Assembly (NCBI RefSeq): GCF_000787575.1
Contig: NW_012236522.1
Span: 930,001-994,000, forward strand
Length of the DNA: 64,000 nt
Reading direction: 5' to 3'
Origin: Acytostelium subglobosum LB1
Lineage: Eukaryota > Evosea > Eumycetozoa > Acytosteliales > Acytosteliaceae
Shown: positions 46,115-56,353 of the stretch, one piece after another
Numbering within the stretch: position 1 is the stretch's first letter
Layout: the number at the start of each line of letters is the position of its first letter
Program-made: the position numbers and the translations under genes
The notes under the pieces: model-generated
What the model was told of the DNA's origin: nothing
Seen by the model: only the letters and a program-made list of their open reading frames with translations
The model's database searches: none

Positions 46115-46737
46115 TCAGTTGAACTTTCTCAGATTGGATAGCTCATCGAGTATAGCTTGTAGAGAGTCATCGTCGAAACGCTTCAAACTGGTGATTAGAC
46201 TCTTGGCCTCATCAGAGTGTTCTGGACAGAGGTTGGCAAGACTTGCAATCTCAAACTCCTCCAATCCCTGCTTCGACAATGTTGATCTAACCTGTTTGAT
46301 CGATGTCTTGTTCTTATATCTACTGAATCGCTCTGCATATGCCAGTGTCTTGTGGAATGATCTAATAATGTTTCATAGTGATTGATCGATTGATTGATTG
46401 ATTGAGTGAGTGAGTTGAACATGTCGTCATCATCAACATCATCAATGAATGTACCACTTACTGAGGGAACTCTGCGCCTCCTTCATTCTCAGCAGACTCC
46501 TTTCTGAACTCTAGTAGCATAGACACCTCTGAGTTCAACAAGAACTTTGCATTGGCCAAATCTGTTGTTGTCAAGTGACAAGTATGTTCAGTCAGTCATT
46601 CATTCATTACATCAGAGCTGCATTCATAGCATCTTCGTGCTGTCCATCGTTGATGATGATATACCTTTTGGGAATCTCAACACTGATAGGTCTTCCTCTT
46701 CTTGAACAACACCTCTTCTTATTGAGTGATCAGCCAT
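46115..46737 (-). CDS. rpb4: RNA polymerase II subunit Rpb4
   Basis: Three exons on the minus strand, 46665-46737, 46462-46561 and 46115-46361 (phases 1 and 2), 139 residues. The N-terminus is MADHSIRRGVV, followed by DLANAKFLLNSEVSMLLEFR, then KTLAYAERFSRYKNKTSIKQVR, LSKQGLEEFEIASLANLCPE, EEAKSLI-like and SLQAILDELSNLRKFN. This is the Rpb4 fold order, with the conserved LxxFExAxLANLCP motif and the C-terminal helix pair. Rpb4 pairs with Rpb7 as the stalk of RNA polymerase II, acting in initiation and RNA handling. Its length is typical of animal Rpb4 rather than of the longer yeast protein. Confidence 0.92.
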
Positions 46738-47074
46738 ATTATTATTAATATATATATATATAAATATAATTGATTGATTCGATGAAGGTCACGATGCGAA
46801 TGAAGTTATTCATGTGTGTTTTAGTTACTTTTATCACTTTTCAACCAAAGTTCACGATTTTGTGATGTCAACTTCCCTCAGCTCTCCATTTTGCAAACTC
46901 ATTTAATACTTTCAACTTGAAGGATGTTGTACTACTTACATTCCTTACTTGATTAATTTCATTCAATCTTCTTTCACTCTTTATTTATTCAAACAAATAA
47001 TATAAATATATAAGATAAATAATATTGATAAAATAGAAGAGATAAATAATACTAATAGTTATGATGAAGATGAT
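46738..47074. other. intergenic between divergent genes, 0.34 kb
   Basis: Very AT-rich (TATATATATATAAATATAA near 46750). Probable shared promoter region. No gene. Confidence 0.4.
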
Positions 47075-47805
47075 ATGTTAAATCGAGTACTTAGTAGAGC
47101 ATTACAAGTTATAACATTAAGTGGAGAGAGAGTATTTATGTCTCTATATAACTATATAGTTTTACCAATAGAAGCATCTAAGGAGAAAATCCTATTGCGA
47201 TACAAAGAATATTCTTCATATAATATGGACAAAGCTGGATTATTAATCAGAAATGATCAAATCTTCAACACTCTACTCAATCCAAGATTGAGATATATGT
47301 ATGATAACAATTTGATGAGAAATGGAATCATACCATCCCCTTATTCATTGTTTACGAAGCTGATGGCCATTCCCCTCTTCTTGATCAACGACACTTTTGA
47401 GATGGCCGCCTTGAGACTACAAGTCCGTGACTCTATCTTCTTGACCAAGGCACAAATTGTGTTCTGTGCTCAGGATTTGAGCATCAGCTGCTATATCAAG
47501 AACATTGGTGACACTGGAGTAATCTCTCTCATCAGATCAATGATCGATGGGTACATCGAAGTACCTTTGTTTGACAATGTGTTCCAGAGCATCGTCAAGA
47601 AATGTGCTTTATCGACCTTGCTACTCACACCGTTCAAGATTGACTTGGTCGCAGACGTCACCAACTTTGGCAAATCAAATGGAGGAGCATTCGTCTTTGA
47701 TCAAATCAGTGTACAAACTCTAATAATGAGCATGGTTCCCGAGTTTGTTTACCAACTTAAGGTCACTTTCGTTAATCGATCCTTTGGTGTGTGGATAACT
47801 CACCG
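47075..47805 (+). pseudogene. hypothetical gene cut by the Polinton-like element
   Basis: An open frame from ATG 47075 runs about 240 residues with complex composition (LRYMYDNNLMRNGIIPSPYS, LFTKLMAIPLFLINDTFEMAA, KCALSTLLLTPFKIDLVADV). At about 47786 it passes into the end sequence of copy B, so the natural C-terminus is not present here. Two hydrophobic segments suggest a membrane or organelle protein; the family is not recognised. It may be a truncated host gene, or its last codons may simply have been replaced by element sequence. Confidence 0.5.
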
Positions 47806-48330
47806 CCGCTGGCTTCGCAACATTNCGGAGCTGGCGCTCCTTCATTTCAAACTTCCAATTTCTCCTCCTTATAGTTTTATATACTTCAAAAGAGGATGAA
47901 TAGAATAATAGAATAGAATTACTAAAATTAATTTTTTATAACAATAATTAATAATACTAAAAAATTGAATAGTTTTAAAATATCTCTCTATTATTCTACT
48001 GGTTAAAAGAGGATGAATAGAATAATAGAATAGAATGACTAAAATTATTATTTTTTTAACAATAAATAATAATTCAAATATTTTAGAATAGTTTTAAAAA
48101 ACCTCTCTATTATTCTATTCGAGATTCCAGGAGAGAATCGTTTGAGTTTGTCCTTCGCACGCCCAAGAATAGATCAGAACGCACACTCATCATGCAGGTC
48201 AGCACGTACTTCGGAAATTTCACACTGTTCACTGATTGTTCACCACCTGTTCACCAAGAGTTCACCGAGTGTGTGTTGGTAGGTGGGGTGAGAGTGTGAG
48301 TGGGTTTCCAGGTTGATTGGAAATAATGAA
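47786..48330 (+). repeat. helicase-side terminal region of copy B
   Basis: The same end sequence as copy A (47786-47880), then two tandem units of about 118 bp (about 47887-48003 and 48005-48120), each with inverted arms; in the second, GAATAGAATAATAG (48015-48028) pairs with 48107-48120. GGTCAGCACGTACTT (about 48198-48212) and a TTCACC cluster at 48225-48270 recur in copy A. The unit sequence differs from copy A but the hairpin design is kept. Confidence 0.65.
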
Positions 48331-48367
48331 AAAGATATAAATAATTTTATCTTTGGATAGTTATAGA

Positions 48368-50232
48368 ATGACGAACCAGAACGTGTCCAACGTGATCAAA
48401 GCAATGCAAAAGCAACTAGCCAAACTAGTGGAGCAACAGAATATTAATGAATTTTCAGATCTTGAAGCACTCACTCAGAAATACAAGAAGGATGCTCCAC
48501 ATCTATTTGGAAGCTCAAGTGAACCTTTTGATAAACAAGTACTAATTGATTGTATCAAGAACAATAATATTAATTTGATAATCAAATATACATATACCTA
48601 TTTTGCCAAAGTTTCAGGTGAGACAATTGTTATTATGTGGCGCCCCACTCCCCAAGAGCAATGTAAAGTGATCAAGTATGTTGACATCATGAAGAAATAC
48701 TTTACAAAGAATCTATCAACAAAGATAGGCAAGGTTAAATTCAATCTTAAAGATTGGTTCTTTGATGAGGACTCAGTAGAGTTCCACACAACCAATGATA
48801 TTAATAAGCAATGGTTTATTCTAAACGTAAGTTGAATTACATAAACTTGGCCAGTAGACCAAAATATGAAGATAGAGAATCATTTGATAAAAAGATGGAA
48901 AACTCAGAATATCGCCAAAAAATGAATGATTCCATTGACATGTTTTGGGATCATGTGTTTATTGTCCTCTGTTGTCGAAATAAGGAACAATATGTATATG
49001 TTCGTAACAGGATCATCAATGCAGTCAAAGGAAATAAAAATACGGCTGCTCTTTACCTAAAGTCTATTTTGGAAGGTGTAGGTAAAGGACAAGTCGCCAA
49101 TTTTCTTCTTGAGAATGTATTTGGTCGAAGATCAATTCGGTACACAGACACTTCCATTCTAAAGACTGGAGGATTTAATGATCAATTAGGAGGAAAATCA
49201 TTAATAGTATTCGATGAGTTGCCAGTTACAGGAAATGCTCAATGGAATGACATATCTGATTCTATGAAAGGGTATGTCACTGAACCAACGATGATTATAA
49301 GACAAAAACATAGAGATGATATTCAGGTGAAGAATTATCTAAATATTATTATCACAACCAATAACAATGCAATAAAAATCAATCCTGGAAAACAAAGGAG
49401 ATATGCGATTCTTGATGTATCCAAGGAGTTGCTTGGTAACACAGCTTACCACAAAAAATATGCAGCAATGGTTAGGAACAATGCCGTTCGTGAAGCATTT
49501 TATTGGTGGTGCCAAGACTACAAGAAGGATACTTTTGAGTTTGATTGTACAAAATTACCTCAATCAGCACTGGAGGAGGGTATGACAATTGATCATATGC
49601 CAATGATCATCAAGTTCATTAAAGATAAATATGTATTAACAAATGCCAAGTTTGATAGGATCAAGGTTGTTAACCTTCTATCTGAGTTCAAGGAACATCA
49701 TCGTTATGACAGATCACTTCCTAAAGATGAAGACACTAGAAGTTTATTGGCAAATTATGATTTTAAAATAGGAACCTATGGCAATGGAGGTTGCTTACAT
49801 TTAATGATGAACTATGAGGAGCTACTTGAACTTTATAAATCAAAGAAGCTTATTAGTGATTTGGATGAATTTCAAAATGATATTGATGAGTCTCTATTGG
49901 ACTTCAGTACTGATAATCAGCTGGAGCAGAAATTAATAGAACAAAATAAACGTTTAATTGAAAGGAACAAGATGTTGTCTGAGAAGTTAGCAATTAAGGA
50001 GATGATCTTCAAGGGGATCAACCAAATTAGAATATGGAATGAATTAGAAAGTGAATCTGAAGACGAACCTTGCAGGTCAGATACAAAATTATCACGACCA
50101 ATACCAATGTTTGGCGATTCAGACGACGAGGGCGAATATCTTCCACAATGTCCCGATAACGGACCAAAGACCAAGGTGTCAGATGATGATTATCAATCAC
50201 ATATGAAGGACATTGCCTCCAAATACAAGTAA
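48368..50232 (+). pseudogene. superfamily 3 helicase (D5/NS1-like) region, copy B
   Basis: Fossil part. Contains the SF3 helicase core: Walker A-like EGVGKGQVANFLLENVFG, Walker B KSLIVFDELP and the sensor-like IIITTNNNAIKI ahead of RRYAILDVS. Viral SF3 helicases unwind DNA during replication; this one would serve the element's own polymerase. Upstream sequence may be a primase-like or linker part. The C-terminus has a coiled coil (EQNKRLIERNKMLSEKLA). The region appears broken about once. Confidence 0.75.
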
Positions 50233-50261
50233 TTAATGTTGACTCTATCAACAATAATTGC

Positions 50262-51311
50262 TCAAATATCATGTCTCATCTTAGGAGCTGGTTTCCGCTT
50301 CTCACTAGCCAACCCATTCCATCTCTTGGCCTTTGGAGGTTCATTATCACTATCAATTTCAATCACCTCTTTGGGCTCATCCACATCAACGATATCCTTG
50401 CCTCTCACAACACTCAATGGTGGCTTAACCTCTTCCTTGTGCACAACTTGCAACAGGTTCTTGGTATAATATATTTTGCTGCCTTCCACCTTGTACAAAG
50501 GTGGATATCCTGGAATCAATAACAACCTCTCAATGGTCTTGATCTCTGGATTCCACTTGATGTCTCCAGAACGGAATGTACCAAACACCTTCTTCCTTGT
50601 AGCATAATCAATTGGCTCTTCCAATTTGACCCTAACCTTGGTTCCCTCGTCCAGTACATCACAAGAGTCTCCAGTACAGACTACTCAGTTCGACTCTGGC
50701 TTCTTTTTCTTCGGGTCCACCTTGAACCTCTCATTCATAGCCTTTATAACCTTTGGCAAGTCCTCAACCCAGTGCTTACTCGTCTCACCAGTCAACATCT
50801 CCTGAGCAGTCATCCTCTTCATCAAAACTGTTCCCAATGTTTTGTTCCTCGCCTCAACCATTGCTTGCATCCTGTGTCTCCCTGGAACTCCATACCTTAG
50901 AAACACTCCCTTGTCTTTGAAATATTTCTTGGTCTCTCCCTCAAACTCACCACCTGGGTCCGTCTGTATCTGTTTGGGCATCACCAATATTCCTCTCTTG
51001 TAAATTGTCTCGAATGCCTGCTTGACAGCTGCACTTGATATATTCTTCAATGGTTCGGCATCAGTTAATCGATTACCCAAATCAACAACAACCAACGCAT
51101 ACTTGAATCCATCATCATCAGGTAAGAACAATAAATCAGCTTGTTGTTTCAGTCCAGTTTCAAATACTTGATAGTGAGGCATATTCAATCCCTTGTCCTT
51201 CTTTGGTTGCAAGTACAACTTGTACAACTCTTGCTTGTCTAAGTAATCCTTGTTAACAGGCTTTAATCCAAATGTTTTATAATACTCGTCACTCATATAT
51301 ATGTCATACAT
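50262..51311 (-). pseudogene. RVE-type integrase region, copy B
   Basis: Fossil part. Catalytic core with YALVVVDLGNRL (first Asp), IQTDPGGEF (second Asp) and a downstream Glu in MVEARNKTLG: the DDE layout of retroviral and Polinton integrases. A C-terminal domain with GTFRSGDIKW and PGYPPLYKVEGS follows, as in Polinton integrases. It would insert the element into host DNA. The region is broken. Confidence 0.75.
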
Positions 51312-51936
51312 CGATTTGTTTAATGATTATGAGTCACCAGATATTACAACCCTCGATAATCTAATCATAACAGATCAACTCAACATTGAGTCCAATACCA
51401 ATCAAATAACTTTTGGTGTTGAGGATCAAATCGCTCTTAATGTCCAGACAGATAATCAATCAGTAATCAATCTTCCAACTCATGCTCCAAGTGCCAATAT
51501 TATCATATCAGAGACTGATCAAATAATTAATGGAGTCAAGACTTTTACAGAAGGTGTTGTCCTCGGAAATGGTTATTTTCCTTTAAAGAATTATGAGTTG
51601 CATAGATCAAATTTCAATTGGGGATATGGAAATGTTGTTGCTAGCGGTAGTGCCATCATGCAAAGGATTGGTAATCTTATTTCAATTACATACACTGGTA
51701 TTACATTTCCAACAACAACTGCCAATGATTTTATTAGGTCAGAACCATTCATACCATTTGAACTATGGGGAAAGACAACTATCCCTGGATTTTATCAAAT
51801 TGATGTTCCTATCCCATCAAGGATGCTATGTCAGAATGGACAAATAATTATCACTGCCCAGAATGGATCATCAATCCAAACAAATGATGATGTTCTTGTT
51901 GTATATCCGACCACTGTTTCTTATGTTTTGGATTAA
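51301..51936 (+). CDS. putative fibre-like protein, copy B
   Basis: Fossil part, 211 residues. Ile/Asn/Thr-rich with phage-tail-like phrases (SETDQIINGVKTFTEGVVLGN) and a beta-rich C-terminus. The pattern resembles receptor-binding fibre or tail proteins that begin with a repeated shaft and end in a globular head. Function is inferred from composition only. Confidence 0.45.
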   Translation: MSYIDLFNDYESPDITTLDNLIITDQLNIESNTNQITFGVEDQIALNVQTDNQSVINLPTHAPSANIIISETDQIINGVKTFTEGVVLGNGYFPLKNYELHRSNFNWGYGNVVASGSAIMQRIGNLISITYTGITFPTTTANDFIRSEPFIPFELWGKTTIPGFYQIDVPIPSRMLCQNGQIIITAQNGSSIQTNDDVLVVYPTTVSYVLD

Positions 51937-52017
51937 TGAAAGTATGATGCATTTTTCGATGAAGAACACAAAAAAANGCCNCAGCCATAAATTAATGAGC
52001 CCAATGGACCTAATAAT

Positions 52018-52416
52018 TTATTTCTTTCTCTTTCCACCTGTCTTGGCCTTTCGTTTACGTCCACCATCGATGCCATAACTCGTACCTCCTGACTGTCGTC
52101 TTCTTCGTGGTTTGCCATACCCCATTGCCTCTGCTGCATTGCCGATGGCTCCGCTGAATGGAACACCTGCAACATCCAATGCCTTGGCTGCTCGACTAAT
52201 AAATTTATGCTCTTTAATTGCATTTTGAGCCTTCTTAATCCAATCAAAGAATCCATCACCATGCATTCCAGGATGGTATCCAAAAGGCAATGGTTGTCCT
52301 CCAAGGCTAGTGTGTCTAGGGTGATGAAAATCATTAATCATTCCTCCATGCAGATGCCCACTTCCATAGGCATCAATCAGAGCTGCTCTTCGATGAGCTA
52401 CTGGTACTGCGTACAT
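52018..52416 (-). CDS. small basic virion-type protein, copy B
   Basis: Fossil part, 132 residues. His/Gly-rich N-terminus, then an amphipathic stretch GFFDWIKKAQNAIKEHKFIS, a Gly/Ala segment and a basic tail (YGKPRRRRQ, then GGRKRKAKTGGKRKK). Amphipathic helix plus basic tail recalls adenoviral core and membrane-active proteins such as pVI and pX. No family is assigned. N bases at 51977 and 51981 lie just outside. Confidence 0.45.
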   Translation of the reverse strand: MYAVPVAHRRAALIDAYGSGHLHGGMINDFHHPRHTSLGGQPLPFGYHPGMHGDGFFDWIKKAQNAIKEHKFISRAAKALDVAGVPFSGAIGNAAEAMGYGKPRRRRQSGGTSYGIDGGRKRKAKTGGKRKK

Positions 52417-52424
52417 TCTATATA

Positions 52425-53258
52425 TTATTTGGTAACATAACGTTTATTAAAGTCCATCCTATAATCCTGTCCACCTCGAGAGATGTAAAAGAAATGATAC
52501 GTTTCATCAGTAGCAATTTGATACATCATTATGAAATCCCTCTGTGGAACGGTAATTGATAATTCTTCATAAATTGTATCGAGCGTACTCTCATTGATGT
52601 TCTTGAACAACAAAACATAATCTAGGTTTCCACAACGAATGGATTTTGAAGTGTCCTTCCAAGATTGTGTACTGATGATGATCTTGGAACTGAAATGCCT
52701 TTGAATCTTCAACAATTTTGGTATTGAAGGATCTTTCAATTCGCTTGACAAGTCATCAAAGATAATTATGTACTCTGGAGCTACAAACTTTGGTTTCAGT
52801 GGTTCTGTTGAAGGGGGCAATTGGTACGGCCCTATCAAAGGAGCAGTTTTAATCATGGGAATTTTCGGGTCTCTCAATGGCATTAATCCAGGCTCTCTCT
52901 TAACCTCTACTGGTTTCTGAAGAGATGCAATAAATTGTTCCAAAACATTAACCTTACCATCTTTGATACTTACAAAAGTCTCGTACTGAATGCCTCTCTT
53001 GGTCATGTCATTCTGTATTTCAATCCAAGCAGCATCATTATTTACAGTTGCACAAAAGATTACAACCTTGGTATTCTCCCCAGAGCACTCATCAATAATC
53101 TTCTTGATTGTGACTGTCTTGCCACTATTCTTTGCGGCGCAGATCAATATGTTGGCATTGACCTGATTGAACAACTTGGAACCCTTAATGTTCTTTGGTT
53201 GCTTCGGTAGTTTGATTGGTTCCACCTCAACATTATTTATGGTTTCTAGCTTGATCAT
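52425..53258 (-). CDS. FtsK/HerA-type DNA packaging ATPase, copy B
   Basis: Fossil part that looks whole, 277 residues. Walker A is ILICAAKNSGKTVTIKKI, and Walker B is EYIIIFDDLSSE followed by a sensor segment IIISTQSW. This is the A32-like ATPase of Polintons and large DNA viruses that drives DNA into capsids. It lies next to the capsid genes on the same strand, as is usual in the family. Confidence 0.8.
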   Translation of the reverse strand: MIKLETINNVEVEPIKLPKQPKNIKGSKLFNQVNANILICAAKNSGKTVTIKKIIDECSGENTKVVIFCATVNNDAAWIEIQNDMTKRGIQYETFVSIKDGKVNVLEQFIASLQKPVEVKREPGLMPLRDPKIPMIKTAPLIGPYQLPPSTEPLKPKFVAPEYIIIFDDLSSELKDPSIPKLLKIQRHFSSKIIISTQSWKDTSKSIRCGNLDYVLLFKNINESTLDTIYEELSITVPQRDFIMMYQIATDETYHFFYISRGGQDYRMDFNKRYVTK

Positions 53259-53666
53259 CTATACTACTAGTCCATACTTGACAAACTCTATTGCAAAGGT
53301 TGCTGTTACATCTGCTCTCATCCTCACTCCATTCTGATTGACGCATTCAAATAAATAATTGCCCTGGATCCTCTTCTCACTCTTGTTGAGATACAAATAG
53401 TTGGGGCTCTGGAAACATACTTGCTCGGTTGAACAGAATAAAATATTGTCGGGGATCAAATCTGTCCTAATAACTGCTATGTTTCCATTCCCCTCAGCAT
53501 TGTAGGTAACTGAAAAGGACTTGAGTATGATGGCATCTGGAACGAAATCAATGATGATTGGTACGTACACCTTGTTCCCATTGGGTGGAGGGTCCTCACC
53601 GCCATTGCCTTGGAACACTGCATTGACAAATATTGTCTTTACTATCTTTGATTTGGAGTAGCCCAT
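53259..53666 (-). CDS. unassigned small beta-rich protein, copy B
   Basis: Fossil part, 135 residues. Beta-strand-like alternation (VPIIIDFVPDAIILKSFSV, VTATFAIEFVKYGLVV), between the ATPase and the capsid gene on the same strand. It could be a minor virion protein; the family is not recognised. Confidence 0.45.
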   Translation of the reverse strand: MGYSKSKIVKTIFVNAVFQGNGGEDPPPNGNKVYVPIIIDFVPDAIILKSFSVTYNAEGNGNIAVIRTDLIPDNILFCSTEQVCFQSPNYLYLNKSEKRIQGNYLFECVNQNGVRMRADVTATFAIEFVKYGLVV

Positions 53667-53698
53667 ATATATTAGTTAATGGATATTAAATAATATAT

Positions 53699-55085
53699 TT
53701 ACACAAGTGCCAGTCCATTTGGGGTGATGACCAACTTACGCTTGCAAACTATTGTAGTATTGTGGGTCAAGTTTGTGGCCTCGCTGAGGAATGCATTAAA
53801 GTCCCACTTCTGTTCACCAAGGTTCAAGTCGATGCCAGTGATCATGTTGTCTTTGTTAAAGTTCGAAGTTCCATCACCAAACTCCTCAATCCAACACCAG
53901 TTCCTACGACTGACTCTTGGATTAAGAATGCTCGAGTCTTTGAGTATCCATCTTAGAGCAAGATAATCATCATATTGACCTGGATAATAATCATACTGCA
54001 TCAACCTATTATTATTGAGATTTGTGTAGAAATGATCAAGATGAGTACGAGCAATACCATTGCTGTAAATTGCAGTATTGATAGTGGCAGCAGTTACAAA
54101 TAGACTGTGATAAATTCTCTCCAATGTCATACCATTTTGTCTATTAATACGAAGTATTACCTATAAGAGAAGTAATATTGTTGTAACAATATGGAATCAT
54201 CAACGAGAAACCATCTGGACTAACAATCCTTGATTGTAGTTCATTGACAATTGCCAAGTTCTTCTCGACAGCGAGATATATTGCCATGTCTGTAATATTG
54301 AATGTGCCATTCGCAGGTGCTGGAATGGCTGCTGCACCTTGAGTTGGGTCAGGTGATGATATCATCAATGTTGATGGCGAATTTGCCGGCTTAGCAGGAG
54401 GAGGATTAGCAGAGAAAGCAATGTTTGACAATTCAGACCAAACGAATCTAATAAGTAATGTCTCGTTCAACATAATGTCCTTGTCAACGCAAAGGATCCA
54501 CTCGTACATTTCACTGAATGGGATGGTAACATTGAGGAGCAATTGAGCATTGGCGGCATCACCAGCAGCAAAGTATTTGGTCTCGACATAAGGCACAATA
54601 GCCTCCTCACCACTGTTGGGGTTGAATACAAATCCAGGATCATATGACCTTGGTAACTTGGAACTCAGACATGGGATCATCGATTGCTCCTCACCTTGAA
54701 CAAATGTATTGAATGTATTCTCTGTCTCGACCAATGGTTTGTTTCTCGCTGTCACCATCTTGGAGTGCAAATGGAAGTTGGTGTGGTCCATCAAATACAA
54801 ACCACCTCTTGTGTACACTTGCACCTGTCTGAAGAATGGACAAAAGTCGGCAAATACCATCTGAGACTTGTCGGCAATACCTGGGATCGTAAAGTTGAAC
54901 CTAAAGTGTGATCTGGACAAGTTGAATGCTTTGGACGGTGGAATCTCAAAGACTGTATCATTGCCACCAGAGTAAACTGTTGTTGATGTTGTACCCGATT
55001 GAGGGTATAACCTTGTGTACTCATACTCTGGCTCTGCAACGAGCAAAGGTGTGTAATCGAGTTCTTTGGAAACTTTGTGCTCCAT
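53699..55085 (-). pseudogene. major capsid protein region, copy B
   Basis: Fossil part. Size, position after the penton-type gene and before the ATPase, and beta-rich segments with FNLSRSHFRFNFTIPG near the N-terminus and LALRWILKDSSILN, LEQKWDFN-like segments near the C-terminus, fit the double jelly-roll major capsid protein of Polintons. The region is broken. The call rests on gene order as much as on sequence. Confidence 0.6.
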
Positions 55086-55108
55086 CTATATTATATTGTA
55101 ACGATCGA

Positions 55109-55869
55109 TTATATTTCCTCTCCAACTTGGATGCTCTCGTGATCCTTCACAAGCAAGAGCTCGATGTATCCTCGTATCAGCTGAAAGATGTCGTTGTGCT
55201 TGTACAGTATCAGCGTCAAGTTCATGTCCACACCATTGAGAAAGATCTCAACTCCATCCTTGTCAGTCAAATAGATGTAGAATGTCTTCTTTGTCTTGGA
55301 CACTAGCTGCTTAGAGTAAGCCTCTAGGTTATGGTTAGTCCAGTTGACATACGCAAAGTCGGACACTCCAGCAGTACATACCTCTTGAAGCACATCATCT
55401 GATCCATTGCTGCACAGGTCTGAATGAATGTAAAGGATGTTCTCAATCTGCAAGTCGATAACATTGGTGCTTGTCAACTGACCATCTTCAAAGTAGTTGA
55501 TACTATCCTGATTGAAACCTAAATGATGGAACAGGTCAGCGTCATTGAATATGAATGATACTTGCGTCTTGCCACTTGAACAAATGAATGTATACTTACC
55601 TGTGTTTGGTTGCTTTGATGTTGGCCATGTGATTGAGTATGTCAACTGGTTGGGTGATTGTTGATTTAATCACCCTCTCTCAATGAGAATGTGTTTCTGT
55701 TCTTGGGCACAGTCTAGAATGACTTGGGAATGCAAGCCTGCAACAGAGCCACTTGATCGAACTCATCGTGTTCGTATCACTCGATGTTGTATCTAAAATT
55801 AGAGATAGTGCCCGACAACCTGTTCAGCGAATTGACATAAAAGATCCTCTTATGGGTAATCAAACTCAT
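55109..55869 (-). pseudogene. penton-type minor capsid protein region, copy B
   Basis: Fossil part. The N-terminal YVNSLNRLSGTISNFRYNIE matches the NSxNRxSGTxSxFxY start typical of Polinton and virophage minor capsid proteins. SFIFNDADLFHHLGF downstream agrees with the same family. In virions it forms the five-fold vertices. The region is broken. Confidence 0.6.
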
Positions 55870-55890
55870 TTTATGATTTAAATATATATA

Positions 55891-56313
55891 ATGCCAATAA
55901 AAAAAGGATATGCTGGATCAGCTGCCAACCTAGCCAAGTGGAGAGAGGAACAGAGAGCATTGAAAGAGAGTGCTTATGTGTTGTATGACTCTGATGATGA
56001 TGGAGATAATGGCGATGGCGATCAACAACCACCAGCCTCTATCGAGGTAGCCAAACCAATAGTTATCGAGCCAGGGAAGCCCAAGCCTGTCAGAGTGACC
56101 AAGCCTCGTGTCAACAAGAGTGATGTGATGGAGAAGAAGCTTGAAGAGTTGATGCAGAGGTTCACAAACTGGGAGAGCAATCAGCAGAAGCCCAAGGAGA
56201 CTGTTCCAGCGCCAATCGTCACACAACCCACTGCTCCAATCCCAATCGTTCAACAAATAGTACGACCTCTCCAATCAGACATACTCAAGCACCGCCTATT
56301 GACTAAATTCTAG
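55891..56313 (+). CDS. unassigned acidic protein, copy B
   Basis: Fossil part, 140 residues. N-terminal basic patch MPIKKGY, an Asp-rich stretch (DSDDDGDNGDGD), a Lys/Pro-rich middle, a short coiled coil (VMEKKLEELMQRF) and a Pro/Ile-rich tail. Low-complexity features only; no family. Confidence 0.4.
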   Translation: MPIKKGYAGSAANLAKWREEQRALKESAYVLYDSDDDGDNGDGDQQPPASIEVAKPIVIEPGKPKPVRVTKPRVNKSDVMEKKLEELMQRFTNWESNQQKPKETVPAPIVTQPTAPIPIVQQIVRPLQSDILKHRLLTKF

Positions 56314-56353
56314 CTTGCTCTTCCGTAAATTCTAACGATCATATATATGTATA

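Noticed and set aside
45819-46141. Two plus-strand ORFs of 84-94 residues
   Set aside because: They overlap the Rpb4 3' end and UTR sequence, are rich in simple repeats, and have no family features.
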